Positions 24,537-37,318 of a stretch of 64,000 nt of DNA are shown here, piece by piece. The notes below the pieces were generated by a model that saw only the letters and a list, made by a program, of their open reading frames with translations, did not search any database and had not been told where the DNA came from. Within the stretch, counting starts at the first letter, position 1; every line of letters begins with the position of its first letter. Location of the stretch: positions 1 through 64,000 of the forward strand of contig JAOVVO010000456.1 in NCBI GenBank assembly GCA_028564675.1. Reading direction: 5' to 3'. Source of the stretch: Onchocerca lupi (taxonomy: Eukaryota > Nematoda > Chromadorea > Rhabditida > Onchocercidae). The position numbers were made by a program, and so were the translations under genes.

Positions 24537-27420
24537 GCCTATTACTATTACATTATAAGTTTAACTGTAACATTTTTTCAATTTATTTACCACCATTGCC
24601 TTTACAATTTAGAATAAGTTTTGCTTGACAAATTACGGTGCTAACTAAAATGCATCAAATCATCCAGGAAATCCACGGAGTTCTAAATGCATGCAAGATT
24701 TTAATCCGCTTATCCCAGAAGGTATATGAAGCTTGTTAATCAAAAAAATTTTCGATAATACGTCACTTCAATGTAATTCACGGCGTAGTAAGTTAAGTAA
24801 AGTTTGTGGTGGTACAATGTTATGGTGGGTGCCTAAAAACGTTTAAAAAAATTACCTTCTCCACCAACGAAAAAAATTCTTGTGATATTTGAAATTTGAT
24901 GATAAATTTAATAGAAATTTAAGTTTCTATCGCTTATGGTGGCAATATTTATCATTTTCTTCCATTATTACTACAGAATTAATTGCATTCGCTTCTGTTG
25001 CTGCTGGGAATGATCTCAATTAAACTATTTAAAGAACAAAAAAAATCAGTTTTTTTTTTCACTTATTAAGTTTTGGAAATGGAATTGCACTATAAATGTT
25101 AAATGCTTTTTTCTGCATATTTTTGGCACAAAAACTTGAAAGCCTCCTATCTAATACCATCTTGACATTGATTTTCACAGAACTCATTAAGATCACTAAA
25201 ATTATAAGAGTGAACTTCTTGGTGTTATGTTTATGTACTTTCACATACTAAGGCTTAACTTAAGTTAAAGGAAGAGTGGAACTTTTCTTTTATTTGAAAA
25301 TCCAATTTAGAAATTTGGAAATTTTGGTAAAGATTTCGGTTTTGAAAATCTTAATGGATTTTGTTTCCTACTTAAGCATGTTTTTAGCACGATAAAGCTT
25401 GTATTACTGTTTTTGGGTTGTGCACCGCTTTTAGCTTTTACTCGCCTAAGTCGAAAAACACAGATGTATGAATGTTAAGAGAGTTTTAACGCATCAAATA
25501 AAACACTGCTGACAAAATTGTCTTTCAACTATCAAAAATATACCTTTTTCTATCACCAAGCACATAACCTCAAAATTTTCCGGAAAAAATCAATATTGCT
25601 ATATTTTAACAATTAGAAATTATAGATGTTGATTTTCAGAGCGGTTTGTTGACCGCTTAGTTACAATGTTTTTTGATCCATTTCTTTTTTTTTCTTCTTT
25701 CGAATATCAGAACCATCAGAATTTTACGGTCATTCAATGGTGCCTCGCCTGTTAGTGGTATTAGTATATAGCAGAGATGGCTAGTATAACGGACTTTTGA
25801 GCATTTATCAATAAAATTTTTACATTTAATTCATCTGCAATTTTTCGCACAGTTAAAATTTATTTCATTTCTTAGTTTTATTTTTCTTAAAATTTAGGAA
25901 GCGCACATCAATGAAAGGATTATCATTTACCAAATAGTGTCAGCAAGGCAATTCACATATACCCCAGCTTGGCTTTAATTATTGTGTTTGTGCCAAAAAT
26001 ATCGCCGAAGAATATGCAATATGAAAAAAGAAATGAGTGAATTCCAAAACATAGCGCTTCTTCTTTGTATTTTTCATTTCGAAATTAATCGCGTATATCC
26101 CATAGTTGATCTCCATTTGTTTACTATTTTGAGCATTATCGGGCTGGTCAACATAAGGTCGCAAATTTTATCAGATTTATATGAAATCCACAGTATTTTG
26201 CTACCATCAATCGCATCGATCGCATTTTTTTTTTTTTTGAGAGTTACTAATTTTCCTTCGAATTTTGATTCGGCTTCATGTTAAAAGTGTTTATAGTTTT
26301 ATTTATTCTGTTTATCTATCTTTTTGTAGACAGCTTTTAGGCAGTTGCTGACTGCTTGCCAGTTTTTTTTTTTTTTTTTTTTTGATTCAGTTGTTACTTA
26401 TAATTTCCATCCGTTTTGAAAATAAGTTCGAAAGAGTTTCAAGCAGTCGATTGAAACAATAATTCGCAGAGGAAATTTGAAGAATAGCCCGAGAAAGGAC
26501 GTGAAAAAAAGTTTTGAAATCATTTTATCAGCAGCGCTTCCATCCCTTTTTGTAATTGATAAATTTGTATTAATAGATATTCTTAATTTAAATTTCAAAT
26601 TCAACTTTTAATGTGTTCTATATTATCAGTGGTCAAAGCTTCGATAATATCTATATTATTTGTTATTTGTTCTTTATTTGAAAAATTCTTTTATTTCGGG
26701 TTGTCAAAAATGAATTCTTTTTTATTTTATAGAAAATCTTTCATCGTTATTGTGTTTAAAAACTTACTCTAAAATTGATTTGTCAAAAAGTCCCCATTCT
26801 TTCAGAATTTTTAAAAAAACTGAATTCTAAAAATTCTTGGATTTTTTTGAACATACTTTCGATCATCGATATTGTATGATTTGCGTGATTTTAAGTGAAC
26901 TTTTTGATGATTAGTTATAATCTGTTGGATATTTTATCTTTACTGTTGCAGTCATTTATTCTTTTCTATCTTTGCTATTATGATATGCATGATTATTTCA
27001 GTCATGCATGAATTATGCTCGATGTACCAAAATTTCGGAAATTGCATGGGTATTTTTTATCATTATTTCTATATTTTTCTCTTTGCCATTATGTGAAATC
27101 TGGACATTATCTGATCTTGAAACTTTTTTTTCAAGGAATGATCTGTACTTCCATCTTCCTGTTCTTTCTTTTTTTTTTCTAATTTAAGTCTTGTTAATTA
27201 CTGAAGAAGAAAAAGTTTGGTAAGACTTTTCAAAACAAAAGAAATCTTTCTTCTTATAGATTTGTCATTTTTTGAAATTTGATTATTTCTTGGACAAAAA
27301 GAAAACTAATCCATTATCACCTTAGTATTAGTTATCTTTCTCTGTAAAGTGCGCGAAGATGGGAAAAGGGATGGCAGTTCGGGTTTCTAGGACTATTTGA
27401 ACCAAACAGGTCCATTTCAT
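24537..27420. other. Intergenic region with possible alternative 3' exons
   Basis: Mostly AT-rich non-coding sequence between two plus-strand genes. Two stretches could be phase-compatible alternative terminal exons of the upstream gene (24668-24721 and 25640-25755). A T run lies at about 26363-26382. I found no canonical AATAAA shortly after the stop at 24536; an AATAAG at about 24613 is the nearest variant. No other gene is supportable. Confidence 0.5.
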
Positions 27421-30400
27421 ATGCCAGTACCATCGGTGCTACCGCAAATATATAAATGTAATCTTCGAGCTCTATTGCGCCTTATTTTCCTTTTATCATT
27501 GTTTTATATTGTTTCATTTGCTGCCTTTCTGTAGTGAAATTTTCCAAAATGACATGTTTTAAATAAAGTATGGAAGGGAGAGGAAGATGATTTGTTCCTG
27601 AGAAGGAAAGCAAATCAAATGGTCAGTTAATCTTTCCATTTCATTATTTCTATCGTTGCGCATTGCTTTGTGAGTGAGCTTTTTATGTTTGGCAAAAACC
27701 CTATTGTATAAATCTGTGTCGGAGATTGTTTAATAGGTAAAAAAGATTGAATTTCCATTTTGACTTTCATTTTAATTCTCATCATCGCTTTTTAATAATA
27801 CTTTTGCTTGTGAAATTTAGTCCAAGTTAACATTCATTTGAAATTCCTAAATCAATTCTAATGGAAGTTACAAAAATTTAATATATATTTTCATTGCAAC
27901 TTCAAACAAATTTAGCAAATATCTTTCGAAATGCGGTATAAAACAAGTCTACGGCACACGCACATACTGGTTTTAGTTACCGGTGAGCAATGTATTGTTT
28001 TTATTAACTTTTTTCCTTTTGATTTTAACATTGTACTGTTATTACTGATAAACAATTTATATTATGCGACTCTTTTATGCATAAAGTTGCCTTCAAGAAA
28101 TGTAGCCCATTCACGTGGTATCAACATTATTGTACAGAAGGTCAGATGATAAAGTAAATAATTATCATATCCATATTAGTCATTTAAAAATCACTAGTAA
28201 AACAGTTTTCTTCATTCAGTTGTAATCTAATGAGCGGTTAAGTTCGTCAGTCTCCATAAGAAGGTTGACACTCAGCTGACGTGATGTCCGAGCTTTCTGT
28301 CTGGATCAGAGCCCTAATAAATAGTTATTTCTAATGTAAAGTAGGATTATTTGAATAATTGTGCTCGATCCGTAATTGTATACTGTACTAATCAGATAAA
28401 AGAGATCAACTAATAAAAATATTCTAGAAGGGATGTAAATATCCAAATGAAAAATCGGGTATTCCTAGTAAGTGTAGGACAGTGCAAACTATAAAATTTA
28501 CAACATTTAGAATTGTGGTTTCAATTTATGAAGGCATTCATGAAACGAGATTATTTGTTCGACTTATAACTGTATACTGCATTGATCAAATGATTTGAAA
28601 TTTGAATTTCAGCAAAAATTAACAATGTAGTATTATGTCATATTTGTTTTCAAATATGATATCATATCTTCGAAAATTCAAAAACACTGCATTTTAAAAT
28701 AAATCGTTCAAGTAATTTAATAACAATGAAATATTTTTGTATAAATAAATGATGCATATAAAAATATCATTTAACCCATTAATGATAAGAATCACAGAAG
28801 CAAAATTATGTCATTTTTGTCCTATAAGTTATGTTACCTTTGACCTATAGTGATATTGTATGTATTTAATCCAATATTTATAGCAGTACGAATGTTACAC
28901 ATAATGTAAAAATTGTAAAAATTATCAATTTTAACTGACTTTCTAATCTTCTTATCAGTGTAAAATGAATGAAGAAGGATAATATATGTGTAATAACAAA
29001 ATGAAAAATAGTTTTGTGCCTATCACATATCACATATAGAAGCATCTTAAGTCGGTTGCAATAAACTCGCAACGATATTATATTTCGAGATTGATTTTCT
29101 AGCACTTAATATTAGTGGGATTTAAGGGACTGGTCGGGAAATATTTATTGCCGAAAAGCCTAAAAGCCAAAGGTCATTAATTTCACCTTCCTGTCTTTCC
29201 ACTCATCTTAATTCTTTCCGTTTGGATTGTGAGTTTTATTACATATGCTTTCTCTTTCATTATTCCCTTAAAGTCTCGATAGAATGAGAAAGAATTAAAC
29301 CTATACTGTTTCAAAATACCATCAATTAACCAACATCTTTGCAGCAATCTTGACATCAACCAATCATTTGAACAAAATGATTTTGTTCAAACCTTAATTG
29401 CACACTTATCACTTAGAACCGATATCTGTCTTTCCTGCTGCTTTAAAAACTTTCTCCGATATCACTGGATAGGAACTTACAAAATTTAGCTTAATTGCTT
29501 AATTGAGCAAATTAATTCACACTTTAACCTTAAGATAATGATCAATTCTCGCTTTTAAACAGAATGGAAACAGTGAAGAACTATTTAAGAACTTTTGAAC
29601 TAGAAAAAGTTCTTAAACAAGTGCTTATTCGAATGCAACGGTGTATTGAAATTTCAAATCAATTGGTGAATAATTTGAAACATTGTGCAAAATTGAACAA
29701 TGCAGGAAGTAGGAGACGATCAATAAATTCAATCCGCTCACTTACTTTTACCTGTCACAGGTATGACAGAAAGAAAAAGATAGATATATTCAAATAAAAA
29801 CATGCTCCTATTCGAATATAAACATGGTGAAAAGAGTAAGTAACAACGAAGATTTACATTTTTATTTATATAGATAGATTTGTCAGAAGATTCATTTTTT
29901 TCGCATTTATTCTAAGCTATTTGAATTCTTTGAAATTTCTTTGAACTTCTTATATGATAAAACTATGTTCCGCTAAATGATAGCATTGTTGGCGTGACTA
30001 AATCAACAATTCAAAGATGAATTTTTTGTTTTAATAATTGTGCATTTCGAAAAAAAAAAATTTTTTTTTTCATTCCGAAACAGTTTAAACATAAAATTTT
30101 ATAATCAAAAATAATGGCACAGATGTTTATTTGATATGTTTATACGTTTTTTTTTAATGAATCAATAGAATGAAATAGTTGAACTCTTCAGGAATTCTCG
30201 ATTGGAATTCTCAATTCTAGAATTTGGATAAAAAAAAAAAAAAAAAAGGCAATCTTAAAATAGAATGAATATCATCTTTGAAATGAAAAAAATATTTTAA
30301 TAAATTCCTTAACAAAACTTTTTGAATAATTGGAAATATTTCCGATTTCATAAAAATAAATGAACAATTTGAAATTTGCAACCAATTTGCGCAGATATGA

Positions 30401-33400
30401 GATTATTCTAAGAATCTAAAAATAATAATTCGATTGCGATATCATTGAGAATTTATATTTTTTTTTTTTTGAGAAATCAAAAATTCTTATTTGGGACAAA
30501 CTGTTTTTCTTTTCATAAATTCTAAATGCTGAAGAAAGAACATTTTTTATTGATGTTGTGTGATGAAGATTAGATCAAGGTTAATTATCATTCGATAAGA
30601 TGATAAGTTTAAAAAGTTTTCATTATCAAATGATATCTACGAGTAAGAAAGCTATCATAGTTATCATATGGCAACTTGCAGAATGATAACATCTAATAGA
30701 GATATTAGGATAGACCAAAAAAAAATAAACAACTGAAATGAAATGATCTAGTATATTTCAGTTGAACTGCATTGGATTGAAAGATCGAAAAAACCGATAT
30801 CTTTTTGTTTTCATATATTCTTGTTCCAGAATTTCTTCCTTCATCTCACAGATTATTCAGTAATTTGTTGGATAATTTTAATTGACGAATGATTTATCTT
30901 TTTCCAATCAATTTTCAGTATTTAGTATTGTTTACCAGCATATTTACATTGAAATAGATGTTTTTTCAAAACAATACTTGCAAATATTATAAATGACTTT
31001 GTATTTTTCCTAGCATGTATATAATAAATTCGCAGTTTTTTAGTTCTTTTTTGAAAAATTTTTATAGAATTCTTATTCAAGCTTTCTTAATTTCGTCCAC
31101 TGCATAGGTACATGAGTAAATTCTAAACGATCATTTATCATTCTCGTAGTTATTCCTTCTGATCTAATGAATCAAAATTCAAAACAAATGATTATCAAAC
31201 TTTGTTATCATTAATCTTGAAACAGTGCCAAAAAAAAAGTTTTTCTTTATCGATTTTTTAAGGCATATTTAAGATAAACTAATATTCAGGATCCTTTTCA
31301 TTCATCATCGATGTAAGTATTCGTCTTAATCAAAAATAGAAGAGAGGTTTAATTTCAAACTTTTACGAATTTAGACGTAGCTTTTACATGATGGTGGCAT
31401 ATCTTTTGAGCACTATCCTAAAAAAAGCTAAACTATTGTTTTTCAGACAGCAAATAATTTGACTTCAAAAATATTCTTGAAATTTTAAGTTGAATTTTAT
31501 TCAACATATATATGAAATTATATTGGCAATGTTATGCGCTTAGAAATATGATATTGTAAGAAATTTAATTCCGATATAATTTTCAGTAATTTTCGATATA
31601 TTTTGATAAGAAATAGAAGAACATTGGAAAAATGAATTGGAATTCGAAGGAGAGCACAAACTTTTAGATTTCAATTAACATTTTGTAATTCAAAAATAAA
31701 TAGATTGTAATTAACATTTTGTAATTAATATTTTCATTAGATTATAATTAACATTTATAATAATTAACATTTTATGTTTATTCGGTTGTTATAAATTGTC
31801 ATTTTGCATACATCTTATCGTAACAAGTTGATAAGTGGTGTTAAACATTCGATTTCGAAGTGGATACTTTCAAAACTTTGCGAGAAATGTTTGGTGAGAG
31901 ATATTCCAGTGCAATACTTCGAAATTTGAAGAAATCTACGAAACATTTCTCTAGAAATTTCTATTTTATGGAATTTCAAACAATTTTGAACTTTAAATAA
32001 TTGTCTAAAAAACTTCTCTAAAGAATTTCAAGCTTAAACAGCTAAGAAATATTCTCCAACTGTTCAACAATCGGATGAGTATTTGGGAATTTAAATCAAG
32101 ATTTGTATGCTAGCAATGAAAAATATGTTAATTAAGTTGCAACTACATATTGTTTCTACCTAAAACTTTAATTAATAATCCATTTCTTGCTTTATTGATT
32201 TCTTCCGGAAGAATATTTCTGGAGAATGTTCCAGTCGCAGGAAATAGTTGATGAATGTAATTATCAAGCATTTTAAACAAGATATTGCATGGAAGAAATA
32301 ATGAGGACTGGGAATAAGCAAATATGCCAACTTTTTTTTTAATAAAGTTTAAATTTAATTTTCAGTTCATTTCCCTTTTTTATATTTCAAATGAAAAATG
32401 TAATTTGGAAGGAAGGTTTGATAAGTTGTTTTAAACTTCATTTTAAAATAGTCGACATTTTATCTTCGGAATACATTTTCTTGACTTACAATGAAATCTT
32501 TCTTAAAGGTAATTCAAATAACTTTTCACTTTTTTCTTTCATTTTAGCTTCTTCTGTTCCAAATTGTACAATGAAATTATGAAATATGAAAAATATATGA
32601 AAAATTATTGTAAAATCTTAAGGAGAATCTTAGTTGTATTCCGAAGAAAATAGTGAAAACAAAGTAATATCTCACCTTGTTTGAAACTTGGATATAATTT
32701 TAAATCGCTTTCATTTTTTAAAATGACAGGAATTTGAAAAATGTGTTTGTGAAATGACATAAGAAAACTTCCGAATGAATTAATAAATAAATTAGCAATT
32801 CTCACAGTTCTCATCTTTACTTTACCATAAACTTTTTTTTACAACTTCACTTTTACATCATGTTAAACTGACACCTGTGTTCAAAATAACTTTTCAAGAG
32901 TTGAATAAATTTGAATCTGGTAATTTTATCATCTTATTTCACCGGTATAAAAATAAATCCTTGTAAAATTCATTTTTTCATCAAATTTTTCTGATAAAAA
33001 GGAAATTTTTTTTGCCAAAAATTTCTTTTTTTCAAAAAAACTTTTCCATTTCTTCGAAAGTTTAGGAAGGAACAACTTAAAAAAGTGCTTATCTTTTCAA
33101 ATGACAAATTTTACTTCTTTGATATTTTTTTGATGTTTAAAAGCTTTCCATACAATTAACTATTAGCACTTTATTTTTTGTTCTTTCATTCTCAGCATAG
33201 AATTCAAAATATATCTGAGAAAAAAAAATTTTCCGTAAGCAAACGCTATAAACTATTAAAAATGAAAAAAAAAAAAAAAATGGAATTTTCTAAAAATTCC
33301 ATTTCTCACTTTGAGTAATTATTTAATAAGAAAATTTGATAAACTCTATTTTCGCTTTTTTTTGCCTTAATTTTTAGCCTTTTTCAACCAATATTGTTTT

Positions 33401-34554
33401 GTTTTCCTTTTTTTTTTTCAAAGAAAAAGGAAAATCTATGTAGCATTTTAAAAAAATGCTAAATGAATTTTCATCCATCTATCCTTTTTTTTTTTCAATT
33501 TTAGATGCTATATGCTTTGAAATTTCGCATTTCAAATCTCTTCGATTCTTTCTTGCAGTTTTATTGAAATGTAAAATGAAATTTAATTACGCCAAGTTAA
33601 ACGTTCTCAAGTGTATTTAATTTAATTTTTTTCTTTTTTTTTAAACAATCTTCAATTAAAATCAATAAATTAGCATCACACACACATATAATATAATTTG
33701 TTGAAATATAAAATAAAGTTCAATTCAGTCAAGTTTAAAACGAGCTATATTATTCAATCTTCATCGCCAATGTTTGGATATATGTGCAATGCTAATTTAT
33801 TAATTTCATTTGAAATCTTTCATTCTTCTGAAGGAATGTAAAAATAAGTATAAATGAATTTTCAAATCCGATAGATAATCTCTTACATTGGTAAATGATC
33901 TGATGGGAATGGTCATTGATTGAATAAAATCATCATGTTACAGTAGTTCTTCTGATTACCAACATGGCAAATTTATTAAAATTTATTGAAATATCTGCTT
34001 TTTCGAGTGAAATCCGTGACATGAGATCATCATTTTTCCTATAATTTGCTCTTCAAGATCTGATAATTAATTCACTTTATAGATAACGTAGTTTCATTTC
34101 AAGATTTGCAATGACAATATTTCAGCCACCAAAAATTACAGTATCTCTCTATAATAGCTAGTGGTTATGGTAGTTTTTCTGGAAACTGTTCTTTCTTTCG
34201 AAAATATTTTTTCGACATTTCTGACTTTTTTTGTAATTAACGGGTATTTTAGAAAGCAAAATTTCAAGATTTTATCGTTTTAATTCTTGATCGGGATTTA
34301 AAATTAAATCATCGATTAATAGAAGAAACAGAAGGAAATGATGGGAAAAGTGAAATGTGAACAAAAGGGAAAAAAGAATTTGCACTTTTATTAATTGTCA
34401 TTTTCAGGTGTTTCAGTTTGTTTTACTCGAAAACTAATCCTCAAAAAGGAAACTTTCTATTCTATTTTTCTCCTTTCCTTCTTTTTCAGGTTTTATGAAT
34501 GATATTCAGAGTGTGAAAGGCAAAGAGAAAAAGAAAAACAAAAAAGAAGTGTGA
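27421..34554 (+). CDS. Small single-pass membrane protein, 65 aa, with microexon
   Basis: Three exons, 27421-27530, 31290-31312 (23 nt) and 34490-34554, join in phase to give exactly 66 codons including TGA. The hydrophobic segment LIFLLSLFYIVSFAAF is continued by LILFI from the microexon, giving one membrane helix at about residues 21-42. The N-terminus (MPVPSVLPQIYKCNLRALLR) is short and weakly basic, and the C-terminal tail after HHRC is strongly basic, ending KKKNKKEV. The microexon has a good acceptor (AATATTCAG) and a perfect donor (GTAAGT); the exon 3 acceptor is CTTTTTCAG. The continuity of the helix across two junctions is the main support. The ATG follows a weak acceptor-like ACCAAACAG at 27407-27409. 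An alternative first exon at 27931-27982 (MRYKTSLRHTHIL..., donor GTGAGC) would be phase-compatible with exon 3. I do not recognise the family, and membrane topology is undetermined. Confidence 0.5.
27531..34489 (+). other. Introns of the small membrane protein gene
   Basis: Two introns of 3.8 and 3.2 kb around the 23-nt exon at 31290-31312. Apart from the MITE remnant at 29601-29873 and short A/T runs, the sequence is featureless and AT-rich. Short open frames on both strands have no splice support. Confidence 0.5.
29601..29873 (+). mobile_element. MITE-like element, copy 3 (degenerate or composite)
   Basis: Two segments match the family seen at 41-233 and 9618-9794. Segment 29601-29702 carries AGTTCTTAAACAAGTGC, ATTCGAATGCAACGG and GAAATTTCAAATCAAT. 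Segment about 29800-29873 repeats AACATGCTCCTATTCGAAT and ends in the intact right terminal repeat ATTTACATTTTTATTTATATAG. The left terminal repeat is not visible. The duplicated internal module suggests one copy inserted in or recombined with another. It lies in intron 1 of the small membrane protein gene. Confidence 0.65.
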
Positions 34555-34820
34555 TTTTAAGCTTTATTTCAAGTTGCTTTCATTTATTTGCATTTTGTTA
34601 TAACTCAAGTATGGCTAGGCTCATTTCGTTGTTGTTATTGAAAGAAATTAAACTTCGGGAGAGATAAGATGGATAGATAAATTGGCCAAGGATTGTAATA
34701 AATCCAGATGTTTTGGTTATCGGTAAACAAATTGACACTTTTCGTTATTTACCTCATCTTCTCTCTCTTTCCCATCTTCCAATGTGAAGCAATCAAAAAT
34801 TAACTTTAATTTGATAAAGG

Positions 34821-34826
34821 AATAAA
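34821..34826 (+). terminator. Candidate polyadenylation signal AATAAA
   Basis: The first canonical AATAAA downstream of the stop at 34554, 267 bases away, embedded in GGAATAAAATAATAATC. It is the likely 3' end signal of the small membrane protein gene if that model is right. Confidence 0.4.
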
Positions 34827-35161
34827 ATAATAATCTGTTACCTCATTCTACTACTCCAAAAAGCTGATGAATTTTGGCTGAAAAGTTGAAATGACTAATA
34901 TCTTGTAATTTAGGAAGAATTTAAAAGATTAAACTACCAACTCGCAGTGTTACCCAAATCAATTCTGAGTTAAAATTTCTTTTTTCTTTTCTCAAATCGA
35001 TAGCAGTTCTTTCTGTAATGGGCGTTTCTTCACCATATTCCCAATCATTGTACATAAGCTAGATTATGTGATCGCTAGCATTAATAATTAAATTCATTTC
35101 GTTACAATTAGAAGGAATATGAAGTTAATTGGATTCGTACAGCGTGACATTTAGCAAATGT

Positions 35162-35304
35162 GAAGCATTCAGAAGGAATCGGAAATTTCAGAAGAAGCAT
35201 TGAAAGGGGAATCTGAAATTTCTTGAAGAAGTATTCGGAAGAGAATTTGAAATTTCGGAAGAAGCATTGAGGGAGGAATCTGAAATTTCTTGAAGAAGCA
35301 TTTT
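35162..35304. repeat. Minisatellite, about 33-bp unit, four copies
   Basis: The landmark word GAAGCATT or GAAGTATT recurs at 35162, 35194, 35228, 35261 and 35295, a spacing of 32-34 bp. Each unit also carries GAAATTTC. Alternate units resemble each other more closely (GAAATTTCTTGAAGAAG against GAAATTTC(A/G)GAAGAAG), so there is a dimeric higher-order pattern. Because 33 is divisible by three, long frames stay open on the minus strand without implying a gene. Confidence 0.85.
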
Positions 35305-35515
35305 GTCGTTGTTATCGAAAATCCATAATTTGTGTGCCATAAGTGGCGAAGAAGAGGGCGAGGTCGTCGAATGCAATGCATGTAATTCAATCTGTTTTTC
35401 TTTTTTTCGCCAATTTTCAGCTATTTCCATCTATATTCAACAAAGAAATTTTCATTCAGCCAAGTACGAACTAACTAACACAATGCTTTTATGGATTATT
35501 TCAACATTCATCAAA

Positions 35516-35557
35516 ATGCAAGCAAGCATGCATGCATGCATGCATGCTTGCTTGCAT
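35516..35557. repeat. 42-bp perfect palindrome with GCAT core
   Basis: The stretch opens ATGCAAGCAAGCATGC, runs through tandem CATG/GCAT words and closes GCATGCTTGCTTGCAT. It equals its own reverse complement over all 42 bases with no spacer, so it can extrude a cruciform. It is unusually GC-balanced for the surroundings. Confidence 0.9.
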
Positions 35558-37302
35558 GAGTAGAGAGATTTGCCAAACTAACAAAATGACTCACCATAAT
35601 TCATAGACAAGCAAGTGGCAGAGCTTTTTAAATATTATTCCCGAGATAATGTGCTTTTTTTTGGTCGGATTGTCAATAACTACTAATTGCAGCTTTTGCA
35701 TGTAAGTCTTTGTTTTGTTGCAGAAAAGTTCAACGAAGTAATTAGGCACAAGTTAAGTCAACCGACTAATAAGGAAGCAAACTTCCACTCTCAAAAAGTT
35801 GTAATCACTGCAACTATCCACAATATAATTGCTATTTTTCATTTCTTAAAAACTTTTTCTTCAGAAAATTTCCTCTCTCATAATGAATTTCAGATAAATG
35901 AATAAAAATAAATTAATCTTACCGGAAAAGTAATAGAAATTATGATTCAATGATTTCTGATTCATTTCATTCACATGGATTGTCATTGCTTGCCACATTA
36001 ATGCTTGCTTAAGTCAAAAATGGATAAACAAGAAGTCCAGTTTAATTTGTGGCCAATGTGATGCTTCCTAACTCAATTACATTAGAATAATCTTGCCAAG
36101 CATTTCTTTTCCCTATTTTTTCTTTCCTTTCATTTCCTATTTATGACAAATTCAAAAGACAAAATGAGCAGACAGCCAACATCATTTCATCTCATTCATC
36201 CAGTTCTCCTCCAAAACATACCAAATAACGGAAGCCAACTCTAATTTGTTCGACAAAAAACGAAAATTATTTTCTTTTTCTTCTTTTTTTTACCAATTTT
36301 TGTTATTTTGTTGAATAAAATAGCAATAATTAGTTGACCATAATATGTAAAATGTAACTAATTGGCAACTATGGCAGTAGCAGTTATTTCATTTCGGAGA
36401 GAAAAAAGTTTTAAAATTTTAGTTAGTTTTAAAATTCTTTTTAAAAAGAAACTTTTTCTAATAAAGGAATATACTATTACGATCTATTGCGCAAATTTTC
36501 TCGTAACTTTTAACAGTTCGAGAATTTCAGTCATGTTTCTTATCATATCTAATCATTGCATGTAGAAGAATGGGAAAAAAGGAAGGGTAGAGTAAGCTTA
36601 AAGCTGGAACATTCCAAATAACTTACTCGGTATAAGAGTAGAAGCCATATTTTAAGCTTGATTATTTTATAATTATGAATAATTAATACCTTTACTTTTC
36701 AGAAGTTGACAAATAATTAAGTGTTAGGAAAGTTTCATTTCTTTTTAAGCAGTCAATAGTTTTAACTGCATTAGCCTCGGTCAGACAAATTTTTCTTTCT
36801 TTGCTTTTATTATTCATATGAAAAAATAATTTCCAAATAATAAAAAATAATTAATATTCTACTCTCGTACCGTATTACAAGAAGGAAATCAAACTAATGT
36901 TGCACTAGTTAACTCAAATTCAGAAATATTTGATTATTTTTTAAAATACTCAGCATTCGTTACCATCAGAACCGACATTAAAGTGGAAAACTATCCAAAT
37001 AAATGATTCGGGTTTCATGAGTGATTTCTATACTCAAACTCGATCATTCGATGTCAGATGGTTCGAATCATTAACGGTTTAATTAGCAGGTTAACTGATT
37101 AAACAATGGCGTTTAAAACTGTGATCTAAATAACTGAACTCTCTAATGCGTGACGTATTTCTCACGTTTTGATGACTCACACGTACGTTTGATTGATTGC
37201 TGTCAGATAAATCAAATTTTTAAATGAATAATTGATGATACGTTATAAGATGAAGCGGAATTCTAAATCTGATAAGTGCAAATATAAATTGAAAATAAAT
37301 TT

Positions 37303-37318
37303 CAGAAAAAAAAATAAA
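37303..37318 (+). promoter_or_regulatory. Probable spliced-leader acceptor and short 5' UTR
   Basis: AAATTTCAG ends at 37305 and is followed by 13 A/T bases and the ATG at 37319. No upstream exon with a donor fits, so this looks like a trans-splice site. It also decides the start: in-frame methionines upstream would lie across the acceptor. Confidence 0.6.

Larger units (their letters stand above)
34555..37318. other. Intergenic region
   Basis: Non-coding sequence between two plus-strand genes. It contains a 33-bp minisatellite (35162-35304) and a 42-bp perfect palindrome (35516-35557). Open frames on both strands around 35.2-35.9 kb overlap these repeats and show no splice structure. Confidence 0.55.

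Noticed and set aside
29564..29797. 77-codon plus-strand frame
   Set aside because: It lies mostly within the degenerate MITE copy and its sequence is that of the element.
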